A stretch of DNA of 27,366 nucleotides. It comes from CALMFQ01 sp964495595. GTDB lineage: Bacteria; Pseudomonadota; Gammaproteobacteria; Burkholderiales; SCOH01. The stretch lies in contig CAZBWH010000041.1 of NCBI GenBank assembly GCA_964495595.1, forward strand, positions 1 through 27,366, written 5' to 3'. How positions within the stretch are numbered: position 1 is the stretch's first letter; each line of letters opens with the position of its first letter. Position numbers and translations under genes: made by a program. This document shows positions 12,281 to 20,356 of the stretch, in pieces. A model generated the notes under the pieces. It saw only the letters and a list, made by a program, of their open reading frames with translations, was not told the DNA's origin and ran no database searches.

Positions 12281-15031
12281 ATGATCACCAATGTCCTGAA
12301 AAAGATTTTCGGCAGCCGCAACGACCGGCTGGTCAAGCAGTATCGTCAGACCGTCGTCCGTATCAATGCCCTGGAGGATGGGCTGGCCAAACTGTCGGAT
12401 GAACAGATCCAGGCCAAGACTGACGAATTCAAGCGGCGTATCCAGCAGGGCGAGACCCCCGATCAATTGCTGGTCGAGGCGTTTGCCGTCTGCCGCGAGG
12501 CGTCGAAGCGGGTGCTGAAAATGCGCCATTTCGATGTCCAGATGATCGGTGGCATGGTGCTGCACTACGGCAAGATCGCCGAAATGCGCACCGGCGAGGG
12601 CAAAACGCTGGTGGCAACCCTGCCGGTTTACCTGAATGCACTGGCCGGCAAGGGTGTCCACGTGGTCACCGTCAACGATTACCTGGCCCGGCGCGACGCC
12701 GAATGGATGGCCCGCCTGTACAACTTCCTTGGCTTGTCAGTCGGCATCAACCTCAGCCAGATGGACCACGACACCAAGCAGGCCGCCTATGCAGCCGACA
12801 TCACCTACGGCACCAACAACGAATTTGGCTTCGACTACCTGCGCGACAACATGGTCTATTCGGCTGGTGAGCGGGTGCAGCGTCCGCTGAGTTTTGCGGT
12901 AGTCGACGAAGTGGATTCGATCCTGATCGACGAGGCGCGCACCCCGCTGATCATCTCCGGCCAGGCGGATGACAATACCGATGTCTATTACCGGATGAAC
13001 GATGTCGCGCCGAAGCTCACCCGCCAGCAGACCGAAGACGGCGAGGGCGATTACTGGGTCGATGAAAAGGCTCACCAGGTGATGCTGTCTGAAACCGGGC
13101 ACGAGCATGCCGAGCAATTACTGGCCCAGGCCGGCATGCTGGCCGAGGGCGACAGCCTGTATTCGGCCACCAACATTTCGCTGATGCACCATCTGTACGC
13201 CGCATTGCGCGCCCATTCACTGTTCCACAAGGATCAGCATTACGTGGTGCAGGATGGCGAAATCATCATCGTCGACGAGTTCACCGGTCGCCTGATGCCG
13301 GGCCGTCGCTGGTCGGATGGCCTGCACCAGGCCGTCGAAGCCAAAGAGGGCGTGTCGATCCAGAAGGAAAGCCAGACCCTGGCCTCGATCACCTTCCAGA
13401 ACTATTTCCGCATGTACGCCAAGCTGTCCGGCATGACCGGCACCGCCGATACCGAAGCCTACGAATTCCAGCAGATCTACGGCCTGGAAACCGTAGTTAT
13501 TCCAACTCATCGGCCGATTGCCCGCAAGGACACGCTCGATCAGGTCTACCGCTCTGCGACCGAAAAATTCAAGGCGGTCATCAACGACATCCGCGATTGT
13601 CATCAGCGCGGCCAGCCGGTGCTGGTCGGCACGACCTCTATCGAAGCCTCCGAATACCTGTCCGGCCTGCTGAATGCCGAGAAACTGCCGCACCAGGTGC
13701 TGAATGCCAAGCAGCACGAGCGCGAGGCACAGATCGTGGCCGAGGCCGGCCGCCCCGGCATGATCACCATCGCCACCAATATGGCCGGCCGCGGCACTGA
13801 CATCGTGCTGGGCGGCAATCTGGAAAAACAGGTCGCCTTTACCGAGCAGGACGACACCCTCAGCGAGGCCGACAAGCAATCCCGCATCACCCAGCTCAAG
13901 GGCGAATGGCAGTCGTTGCACGATCAGGTGCTGGCAGCCGGCGGCTTGCACATCATCGGTACCGAACGGCACGAATCGCGCCGGATCGACAACCAGCTCC
14001 GCGGCCGCTCCGGCCGCCAGGGCGACCCGGGGTCCAGCCGGTTCTACCTGTCGCTGGAAGACCCGCTGCTACGTATTTTTGCCGGCGACCGGGTGGCGGC
14101 CATCATGGACCGGCTGAAAATGCCCGAAGGCGAGGCGATCGAGCACACCTGGGTGACCCGTGCGATCGAAAACGCCCAGCGCAAGGTGGAAGGCCGCAAC
14201 TTCGACGTTCGCAAGCAGTTGCTCGAATACGACGATGTTGCCAACGATCAGCGCAAGGTGATTTATGCCCAGCGTAACGAGCTGCTCGAAGCGCAGGAGA
14301 TCAGCGAAACCGTGCAGGCGATGCGCGAGAGCGTCATCCAGAGCGTGTTTGATACGTACATTCCACCGCAGAGCATCGAGGAACAGTGGGATGTCCCGGC
14401 GCTGGAAAAAGCGCTTGTTGCCGAGCTGCAACTCCCGGTGCCGCTACAGCAGTGGCTTGCTGCCGATAGCAACCTTGACGCCGAACGCCTGCTCGAACGA
14501 GTGGTCGCCGAGGCGCACAGTGTCTATCAGGCCAAAGTCGAACTGGTCGGCGCAGAAAACATGCATCAGTTCGAGCGGGCTGTCATGCTGCAGAATCTCG
14601 ACAGCCACTGGCGCGAGCACCTGGCTTCACTCGACCATCTGCGCCAGGGCATTCATTTGCGTGGCTACGCGCAGAAAAACCCCAAGCAGGAGTACAAACG
14701 CGAGGCATTCGATCTGTTTGCCGCGATGCTGGAAAGCATCAAGCATGATGTGATCCAGATTCTGATGACGGTACAAATCCGTGGCCAAGAAGACATCGAA
14801 GCCGTGGAAGAGGCCAATCATGCGCCCGGGCAGGTCAATTTCCAGCACGCCGAGTTCAACGCCCCGATTGATTCCGATGCGTCACCGGAAGAATTGGCCA
14901 CGGCAGCGTCCAGCCCGCAAGCCGTTGCCAGCGACAACAATCCTTACGCTGGCAGCCATGTCGGTCGCAACGACCCCTGTCCGTGTGGCTCAGGCAAGAA
15001 GTACAAGCAGTGCCACGGCAAACTGGTCTGA
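12281..15031 (+). CDS. secA: Protein translocase ATPase SecA
   Basis: A 916-residue preprotein translocase motor that drives Sec-dependent export through SecYEG at the inner membrane. All landmarks are present: Walker A MRTGEGKT (102-109), Walker B region VDEVDSILIDEARTP (about 208-222), GMTGTADTEA, IATNMAGRGTDIVLGGN, the ERHESRRIDNQLRGRSGRQGD helicase motif, and the C-terminal zinc finger CPCGSGKKYKQCHG (Cys900, Cys902, Cys911, His912) that binds SecB. Length is normal. It is preceded by a well-spaced promoter and a leader with secondary structure. A weak terminator-like hairpin follows. Confidence 0.98.
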   Translation: MITNVLKKIFGSRNDRLVKQYRQTVVRINALEDGLAKLSDEQIQAKTDEFKRRIQQGETPDQLLVEAFAVCREASKRVLKMRHFDVQMIGGMVLHYGKIAEMRTGEGKTLVATLPVYLNALAGKGVHVVTVNDYLARRDAEWMARLYNFLGLSVGINLSQMDHDTKQAAYAADITYGTNNEFGFDYLRDNMVYSAGERVQRPLSFAVVDEVDSILIDEARTPLIISGQADDNTDVYYRMNDVAPKLTRQQTEDGEGDYWVDEKAHQVMLSETGHEHAEQLLAQAGMLAEGDSLYSATNISLMHHLYAALRAHSLFHKDQHYVVQDGEIIIVDEFTGRLMPGRRWSDGLHQAVEAKEGVSIQKESQTLASITFQNYFRMYAKLSGMTGTADTEAYEFQQIYGLETVVIPTHRPIARKDTLDQVYRSATEKFKAVINDIRDCHQRGQPVLVGTTSIEASEYLSGLLNAEKLPHQVLNAKQHEREAQIVAEAGRPGMITIATNMAGRGTDIVLGGNLEKQVAFTEQDDTLSEADKQSRITQLKGEWQSLHDQVLAAGGLHIIGTERHESRRIDNQLRGRSGRQGDPGSSRFYLSLEDPLLRIFAGDRVAAIMDRLKMPEGEAIEHTWVTRAIENAQRKVEGRNFDVRKQLLEYDDVANDQRKVIYAQRNELLEAQEISETVQAMRESVIQSVFDTYIPPQSIEEQWDVPALEKALVAELQLPVPLQQWLAADSNLDAERLLERVVAEAHSVYQAKVELVGAENMHQFERAVMLQNLDSHWREHLASLDHLRQGIHLRGYAQKNPKQEYKREAFDLFAAMLESIKHDVIQILMTVQIRGQEDIEAVEEANHAPGQVNFQHAEFNAPIDSDASPEELATAASSPQAVASDNNPYAGSHVGRNDPCPCGSGKKYKQCHGKLV

Positions 15032-15044
15032 TTTTGGGCACGAC

Positions 15045-15065
15045 GGCCACCTTGCGTGGGTGGCC
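15045..15065. terminator. Hairpin between convergent secA and hydrolase genes
   Basis: GGCCACC (15045-15051) and GGTGGCC (15059-15065) form a 7-bp stem with a 7-nt loop in the 47-base gap between two convergent stop codons. There is no T-run on either strand, so it may be a bidirectional but weak terminator. Confidence 0.35.
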
Positions 15066-15078
15066 ACCGTGTGCCGGT

Positions 15079-15951
15079 TCAGTATGTCAACGTCTGCCGC
15101 AGAAAATCGCCCACTTCGGCAAAAACTTCGCGGGCAATGTCGCCGCGCACAATGCCGTGTAAGTCAAACCGGATCTCCCGGTAACGCTTGACCCGGCTTC
15201 CCAGTCTGCGGTGCAGTTCCCGGCCGCTGGCGACATCCACCTTGGGATCATTGTCCGCATGCAGAACCAGCGCTGGAACGGCCACAGTCCTCAGTTGTGC
15301 ACGCAGGCCGGCCATCATGCGCTGGATATGGGCGATGCTGCTTACCGGGCAGCGCAGATAGTTGATGTGCGGGTTGTCGGCATGATTGGTCACGAAACGA
15401 TGCGTCAGCCGGTGCAGTCCCAGACGGCTGGCCCATTCATTCCAGCCGGCCAGTGGCTGCGCAAAGCGGGCGGAGAACTTCTTGAAACTCAGCGGCGCAC
15501 TGACGCTGATCAGTGCGGCAAAAGCATCTGGCTTGCTGATGACCTGCTGTAAGGCCACTGCACCACCGGTAGAAAATCCTGCGATCACGATCTGCTGACA
15601 GCAGGTAAGCAACAGCGAGTGCCCCCGATCTACCGATGCAATCCACTCTTCTGGACTGCGCGAGTCCAGATCGACGGCAGACGTGCCATGGCCAGCCATG
15701 CGCGGCGCAAAGACGGTGTAACCACGGGCAAACAGGTCTTGCGCCCACTCCGCTACTTCTTCCGGCGCGGCCATCAGGCCGTGAACCAGCAGTACGCCGG
15801 CACGGGCATTCGGGTAATGCAGCAGGTAAGGCCGGCCAATGGCCGGCGGCTTGGTTTCTCCGTGGAGGAAGTGCTGCCGGTAGTCCCTGTCAAACAGGGC
15901 CAGTTCATGCGCCAGCAGCGCGGCGGTGGCTTCAGGCAGCGCCGGCGGCAT
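15079..15951 (-). CDS. Alpha/beta hydrolase, serine-type (lysophospholipase/carboxylesterase-like)
   Basis: A 290-residue alpha/beta hydrolase. The oxyanion region is LLVHGLMAAPEEV (around 54-66), the nucleophile elbow GFSTGG (Ser127), the acid Asp235 (HADNDPKV) and the base His265 (DLHGIVRGD). AGHGTS near residue 87 is typical of monoacylglycerol lipase/lysophospholipase-like members. There is no signal peptide, so it is probably cytoplasmic. It overlaps the end of the hemolysin III gene by 20 nt, so the two are likely co-expressed. The substrate is not readable from the sequence; a lipid ester is the simplest guess. No strong ribosome site precedes the ATG. Confidence 0.82.
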   Translation of the reverse strand: MPPALPEATAALLAHELALFDRDYRQHFLHGETKPPAIGRPYLLHYPNARAGVLLVHGLMAAPEEVAEWAQDLFARGYTVFAPRMAGHGTSAVDLDSRSPEEWIASVDRGHSLLLTCCQQIVIAGFSTGGAVALQQVISKPDAFAALISVSAPLSFKKFSARFAQPLAGWNEWASRLGLHRLTHRFVTNHADNPHINYLRCPVSSIAHIQRMMAGLRAQLRTVAVPALVLHADNDPKVDVASGRELHRRLGSRVKRYREIRFDLHGIVRGDIAREVFAEVGDFLRQTLTY

Positions 15952-16582
15952 CGAATGCGCTGTAAATCATCGCGTAATGGCAAGAGGCTCCCACCAGTAC
16001 CATCACGTGAAACAGTTCATGAAAACTGAATTTTCCCGGGCGCATCAGCGGACGCTTGGTGGCGTAAAACAACGCGCCCAGCGTGAACGCCGCGCCGCCG
16101 CCCCACAGCAGCGTTTGCTGGGTGGCCGTCATTGCCGCCAGCACTTGCTGGATCGGCAGGAGCAGCAGCCAGCCCATGGTCAGGTATATGGCGGTAAATA
16201 CGACTCGCGGCGCACGTGGAAAGAAAACCTGAGACAGGATGCCGAACGCGACCAGACTCCACTGGATCACAATCATCGGTACCCGCCAGGCATCGTTCAG
16301 GAAAAAATAACAAACCGGCGTATACGAGCCAGCGATCATGATGAAAATGGCAAACCGATCCATCCGCCGCCAGAATGACAATTCATTGTCCTGCTTCTTG
16401 AATGCGTGATACAGCGAACTGGCCAGGAAAAGAAAGGTGGTCGACAACCCATACGTCAGCGCGGTGACGAAAAGCGATGCCGAACCGCTGGTGCGAACCA
16501 GCAGGAATACCATCCCGACGGCAGCTGCAATCATGCCGGCAAAGTGAGAGTAAAAGTTGAACGCTTCGTCCGAGCGAACCAT
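15932..16582 (-). CDS. Hemolysin III / PAQR-family membrane protein
   Basis: A 216-residue protein with seven hydrophobic helices. PAQR/HlyIII metal-site motifs are visible: SSLYH (Ser and His at the end of helix 2), MDRFAIFIMIAGSYTP (Asp), and the C-terminal FHELFHVMVLVGASCHY (two His), together forming the predicted zinc site of the CREST hydrolase-like superfamily. The name hemolysin is historical; most relatives are probably membrane hydrolases or receptors and haemolytic activity should not be assumed. A promoter is visible just upstream. Its 3' end overlaps the following alpha/beta hydrolase gene. Confidence 0.88.
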   Translation of the reverse strand: MVRSDEAFNFYSHFAGMIAAAVGMVFLLVRTSGSASLFVTALTYGLSTTFLFLASSLYHAFKKQDNELSFWRRMDRFAIFIMIAGSYTPVCYFFLNDAWRVPMIVIQWSLVAFGILSQVFFPRAPRVVFTAIYLTMGWLLLLPIQQVLAAMTATQQTLLWGGGAAFTLGALFYATKRPLMRPGKFSFHELFHVMVLVGASCHYAMIYSAFDAAGAA

Positions 16583-16616
16583 GTCAGTCTGTTCCGTAAT
16601 AAATGATTAAACGAGA

Positions 16617-16646
16617 ATTATCCGCTTAACGACCCTCATTCGCCAA
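16617..16646 (-). promoter_or_regulatory. Putative promoter of the hemolysin III-hydrolase pair
   Basis: Read on the - strand, TTGGCG (16646-16641) and GATAAT (16622-16617) are spaced by 18 nt. The predicted start near 16610 leaves a leader of about 28 nt to the ATG at 16582, with a weak GGAAC ribosome site. Confidence 0.45.
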
Positions 16647-16664
16647 TGACGGCCGGCAAAATAT

Positions 16665-17825
16665 TTACGGCTGCACATGCGTGGCGGGCTTCCGGTTGCT
16701 GCCCGGAACAACCTTGAACTCGAACAGCCGGCATTCCAGCGCGCCATTGAACAGTACCGTGCGCTTTGTCGCCGAGAGCCGGATCAGTTTGGCCAGGGCG
16801 GGGTCTCCGGTCAGGAAATAGGCACGCCAACCGGCGAAGTTACGCTTCAGTGTGTTGCCAATCTCCGGATAGAGTGCAGCCAGGCGATCCAGTTCGTCCA
16901 GCCGCACACCGTAGGGTGGGTTGGTGACGATGATGCCCTCAGGCGCCGGTGCACCCAGATTGACAAAATCGGCTTGCTTGAGCTTTACCAGGTCGGCAAA
17001 TCCGGCTTCATGCAAATTGAACTGCGCCGACTTGAGGGCGTCGCCGTATTTGTCACTGCCCCAGATGGGGAGTGGCTGGCGTGGCAGTTGCCGGGACTGG
17101 CTCTCGGCCAGGAGCTGTTCCCAGGCCTTGCGCTGGAAATTATTGAGGTTTTGCAGTGCAAAGCTGCGCCCCAGGCCCGGGTCAATTCCCAGTGACATCT
17201 GAACGGCTTCCAGCAGAATGGTGCCGCTGCCACACATCGGGTCCAACAAAGGTGTGCCGGGTTCCCAGCCTGCCAGCTTGAGCATGCCCGCGGCCAGGTT
17301 TTCACGCAGCGGTGCCTCATTGGTGCTTTGCCGCAGGCCGCGTTTGAACAGGGGTTCACCAGACAGGTCGAGGTAGAGGGTACAGATGCGTTCGTCGAGA
17401 AAAACCTGGATCCGTACGTCGGGTGTGCGTGTATCCACACTGGGTCTGATGCCACGTTCTTCGCGGAAGCGGTCGCAGATGGCGTCCTTGATCTTCAGCG
17501 TGACAAATTCCAGGCTTTTGACCGGCGATTTTTGCGCTGCGACATTGACCCGGATGGTCCGTTCCGGGTTGAACAGGGTTGGCCATTCACAATCGAGGGC
17601 CAGACGGTAGATATCCTGTTCGTTGCGATAGCCGCCGGCATGGATGCGCCACAGGATGCGGCTGGCAATCCGGCTCTTCAGGTTGGCTTTTGCACCTACC
17701 TGCCAGTCGCCGCTAAAATGCACGCCGCCGTCGGTTGGTTCGACGTACGACGCACCGATGCCGGTCAGTTCCTGAGCCAGCACGGCTTCCAGTCCGCGTG
17801 GGCAAGGGGCGAAGAATTTCTGCAT
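16665..17825 (-). CDS. THUMP-domain class I RNA (guanine-N2)-methyltransferase, RlmL N-terminal-like
   Basis: A 386-residue SAM-dependent RNA methyltransferase. The N-terminal ferredoxin-like and THUMP region (FAPCPRGLEAVLAQEL; EFVTLKIKDAICDRFRE) binds RNA. The catalytic domain has the SAM motif LLDPMCGSGT (194-202) and the N2-guanine motif TNPPYGVRL (NPPY at 302-305). This matches the YcbY/RlmL N-terminal half, which makes m2G2445 in 23S rRNA, without the RlmK half; stand-alone forms are common in betaproteobacteria. The in-frame ATG at 17840 is an alternative start and neither start has a strong ribosome site. The gene is divergent from hemB. Confidence 0.88.
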   Translation of the reverse strand: MQKFFAPCPRGLEAVLAQELTGIGASYVEPTDGGVHFSGDWQVGAKANLKSRIASRILWRIHAGGYRNEQDIYRLALDCEWPTLFNPERTIRVNVAAQKSPVKSLEFVTLKIKDAICDRFREERGIRPSVDTRTPDVRIQVFLDERICTLYLDLSGEPLFKRGLRQSTNEAPLRENLAAGMLKLAGWEPGTPLLDPMCGSGTILLEAVQMSLGIDPGLGRSFALQNLNNFQRKAWEQLLAESQSRQLPRQPLPIWGSDKYGDALKSAQFNLHEAGFADLVKLKQADFVNLGAPAPEGIIVTNPPYGVRLDELDRLAALYPEIGNTLKRNFAGWRAYFLTGDPALAKLIRLSATKRTVLFNGALECRLFEFKVVPGSNRKPATHVQP

Positions 17826-17844
17826 CGGTTTGACTTGCATCAGT

Positions 17845-17874
17845 TTGATTTCACTTGAAACCGCGCAGCATAGC
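17845..17874 (+). promoter_or_regulatory. Putative hemB promoter
   Basis: TTGATT (17845-17850) and CATAGC (17869-17874) spaced by 18 nt, upstream of hemB and overlapping the divergent promoter region of the methyltransferase. The -10 match is weak. Confidence 0.28.
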
Positions 17875-17908
17875 ACACTCTCCGACTGATCCCTTTCGAG
17901 GCCGCTTC

Positions 17909-18910
17909 ATGAATATCTTCGGTTCATTTCCCGCCACCCGCCTGCGCCGCATGAGGCGTGACGAATTCAGCCGCAGCCTGATGCGCGAGCACCGGCTGTC
18001 CGCCAACGATCTGATCTATCCGGTTTTCGTACTCGATGGCGAAGAACGCAAGGAATGGGTGGCGTCCATGCCCGGCGTCGTCAGGCAGAGTATCGATCAT
18101 CTGCTGGATACGGCGGAAAGGGCGGTCAGGCTCGGAGTGCCGGCGCTGGCGCTGTTTCCGGTGATTGATCCTTCACTCAAATCGCTCGACGCTGCCGAGG
18201 CCTGCAATCCGGAAGGATTGGTGCCCCGGGCCATTCGTGCCCTGAAACACCGTTTTCCCGAGCTGGGCATCATCACCGATATCGCGCTGGATCCGTACAC
18301 CAGCCATGGCCAGGATGGCTTGATTGATGCAGACGGCTACGTGCTGAACGACGAAACCGTTGCCGTACTGTGCCGCCAGGCCTTGTGCCATGCGGCCGCC
18401 GGGGCCGATGTGGTGGCCCCATCGGACATGATGGATGGCCGGATCGGCAGCATCCGCACCGCCTTGGATGGCGCCGGCCACATTCACACGCGCATGCTTG
18501 CGTATTCGGCCAAGTATGCTTCGAGTTTCTATGGCCCGTTCCGCGATGCAGTGGGCTCTGCCAGCAATCTGGGCAAGAGCAACAAATACACCTACCAGAT
18601 GGATCCGGCCAACAGTAACGAGGCATTGCGCGAGGTGGCGCTGGATCTGCAGGAAGGGGCCGATATGGTGATGGTCAAGCCGGGTATGCCTTATCTGGAT
18701 ATCGTGCGGCGAGTGAAAGACGAGTTCGGTGCTCCGACCCTGGTTTATCAGGTGTCAGGCGAATATGCGATGCTCAAGGCAGCCGCGCAGAATGGCTGGC
18801 TCAACGAACAGGCGTGTGTGCTCGAATCCCTGCTGGCGTTCAAGCGGGCTGGGGCTGACGGCATTCTGACCTATTTTGCACTGGAGGCTGCCGAGTGGCT
18901 GGCCAGCTGA
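17909..18910 (+). CDS. hemB: Delta-aminolevulinic acid dehydratase (porphobilinogen synthase)
   Basis: A 333-residue HemB, which condenses two 5-aminolevulinate molecules to porphobilinogen in tetrapyrrole synthesis. The two Schiff-base lysines are Lys202 (AKYASSFYGPFRDA) and Lys257 (MVMVKPGMPY). The metal region reads DIALDPYTSHGQDG with Asp128 and Asp136, in place of the cysteines of zinc enzymes, so this is the magnesium-type enzyme known from Pseudomonas. The ATG at 17909 has GAGG seven bases upstream and gives the family-typical length; an earlier in-frame start at 17855 adds an unsupported extension. Its product feeds heme and B12, the latter also served by the cob genes at 4083-6770. 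Its stop is one base from that of ycgR. Confidence 0.97.
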   Translation: MNIFGSFPATRLRRMRRDEFSRSLMREHRLSANDLIYPVFVLDGEERKEWVASMPGVVRQSIDHLLDTAERAVRLGVPALALFPVIDPSLKSLDAAEACNPEGLVPRAIRALKHRFPELGIITDIALDPYTSHGQDGLIDADGYVLNDETVAVLCRQALCHAAAGADVVAPSDMMDGRIGSIRTALDGAGHIHTRMLAYSAKYASSFYGPFRDAVGSASNLGKSNKYTYQMDPANSNEALREVALDLQEGADMVMVKPGMPYLDIVRRVKDEFGAPTLVYQVSGEYAMLKAAAQNGWLNEQACVLESLLAFKRAGADGILTYFALEAAEWLAS

Positions 18911-18911
18911 T

Positions 18912-19682
18912 TCAGGCCTCATCGTTTGTCAGGCGGGATCGGTACTTGCGCTCTTGTTCCAGAATGTAACGCTGGATCAACGGTTCTGCCTGCTTGCTCA
19001 GGTTGAGGAACAGGCAGCCCGCCCGCTGGGTGTGAGCGCCACTGCGCAGGACAAAATCGAAGCAGGTGCGGATCTGCAAGCCGGTAGTAATCAGCCCGAA
19101 ACCGGGCAGGCTGACGGTGCAGTTTTCGTACACTTCTCCTGGCGCGAGATGGACATCGGCGGTGTAGCCGATGATGCCAATCCCTCCGAGGCTGATGTCC
19201 ATGATCTCGACCTGGATCGGCGCCTGCTCAGGCAGCGGAATCGTGCACTTGATCGTCTGGTTGTAAGGCACAGACAAGCGGTAGTAGTGCCGCCGTTGCA
19301 GCTTCAACAGGCGCTCTGGAATGCTGGTCCGGAAAGCCGGTCTGCCTTCATGAGTTACCGACACCAATCCTGCCAGATCGAATTGCACCTTAACCTTGTC
19401 ATGGGTGGTGACACAGATGATCTGGCTGCTGCCTAGCAGCTGCTGGTTGGCTGTGGCATCCGGGCTAGGGTCGATGTACAGGAAACGTTCCCGGGGGTCT
19501 ACCTGGATAATCGATACCGTCGCAAAATCTGCCGTCGAGCCGTAATAGGCCGAAATGGCTGTGTGTTTGCGGGCCAGTCCACTGAGTACGAAGTTGATTT
19601 CAACCGGTGAGCGCAGCAGGTACTCATTGCTGTCGTCCAGAGGCTGGATTGATTTTGGCGAATGGTGGCTGGTGTGGTTCAT
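18912..19682 (-). CDS. ycgR: Flagellar brake protein YcgR, PilZ domain
   Basis: A 256-residue protein with the YcgR N-terminal domain (residues about 20-125) and a PilZ domain (about 126-245). The c-di-GMP-binding motifs are intact: RxxxR at Arg131/Arg135 (QRRHYYRLSVP) and DxSxxG at Asp162/Ser164/Gly167 (MDISLGGIG). YcgR binds c-di-GMP and slows the flagellar motor. No flagellar genes are in the window. It is the third gene of a - strand run ponA, hypothetical, ycgR, with a 22-nt gap to the preceding gene. It has no clear ribosome site. It ends one base from the convergent hemB stop. Confidence 0.88.
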   Translation of the reverse strand: MNHTSHHSPKSIQPLDDSNEYLLRSPVEINFVLSGLARKHTAISAYYGSTADFATVSIIQVDPRERFLYIDPSPDATANQQLLGSSQIICVTTHDKVKVQFDLAGLVSVTHEGRPAFRTSIPERLLKLQRRHYYRLSVPYNQTIKCTIPLPEQAPIQVEIMDISLGGIGIIGYTADVHLAPGEVYENCTVSLPGFGLITTGLQIRTCFDFVLRSGAHTQRAGCLFLNLSKQAEPLIQRYILEQERKYRSRLTNDEA

Positions 19683-19704
19683 GATGGTATGTGAAAAAAC
19701 GTCA

Positions 19705-20328
19705 TTAAACGTGGTCAGCGGTTACCGGCAATGTTGGCTGGTCAATCAGCTGCTGTAGCTGGTCAATCCGGGCTCGCTCCAGCGCCGCTCCTTCATGTCT
19801 CGCAGGGCTGCGGCGAACATCATGTTCAGGATAGACCGTGACGGTGACCGGGGTGTCATTGCTGTAAAAGGCGATGTTCAGGGTTGCTCGCTCGCTGGGC
19901 GCTGGCAGGTGCCGGTAATCGATCTTGCGATTGAGCAGAAACAATTCCACTTCCTTCGCATTGTCACTGAATATCTGCAGATTGATATCCGAGTAACGCC
20001 CGGCATTGCCACTGAGTACCGAGCCTGCCAGGTAGGGGTGGAACGGCGCCAGTTGCTGCATGACATTCAGAGCCTCACGGCGCAGGCTATCCAGCAGTTG
20101 GCGGTGGTCCTCCTTGAAGTACAGGTCGCGGTAGACCTTCAATGCTGTTTCAATTTCTGCGTTGGTGGGTAACGCATGCCCTTCGGTACAGCCGGCCTGG
20201 TGCGCTGCTTTGCGCTTGGCCAGTGCGAAATCCTCAATGCCATCGACGGCAATCAGCCGGGCCGCGATGTGGGCAATCGATTCGCGAACGGCTGCGCTGC
20301 GGCCGTTTCGATCCTTGTTTCTTGGCAT
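19705..20328 (-). CDS. Hypothetical protein with a degenerate nucleotidyltransferase-like motif
   Basis: A 207-residue soluble protein that I do not recognise with certainty. The start at 20328 (MPRNKDRNGR) is chosen because the longer open frame upstream runs antisense-like through ponA and has no protein character. Residues 11-60 are helical and basic (VRESIAHIAARLIAVDG, FALAKRKAAHQAG). Residues 99-120 (YLAGSVLSGNAGRYSDINLQIF) resemble the pol-beta-type nucleotidyltransferase signature GS-x(8-11)-DxD, but the second acidic residue is Asn116 and no third Asp is evident (VTVTVYPE), so the site appears degenerate. It lies 28 nt after ponA and 22 nt before ycgR, so probably co-transcribed. Confidence 0.7.
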   Translation of the reverse strand: MPRNKDRNGRSAAVRESIAHIAARLIAVDGIEDFALAKRKAAHQAGCTEGHALPTNAEIETALKVYRDLYFKEDHRQLLDSLRREALNVMQQLAPFHPYLAGSVLSGNAGRYSDINLQIFSDNAKEVELFLLNRKIDYRHLPAPSERATLNIAFYSNDTPVTVTVYPEHDVRRSPARHEGAALERARIDQLQQLIDQPTLPVTADHV

Positions 20329-20356
20329 GAGTTCACACACGGGCGAGGTAATGCCA

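Noticed and set aside
12142..12402. 86-codon frame covering the secA leader
   Set aside because: It runs out of frame into secA and has no ribosome site. It is also not SecM-like: no signal sequence and no arrest motif.
15932..16582. Calling the hemolysin III gene a toxin
   Set aside because: The PAQR/HlyIII metal motifs indicate a membrane hydrolase-like family; the name alone does not support haemolysis.
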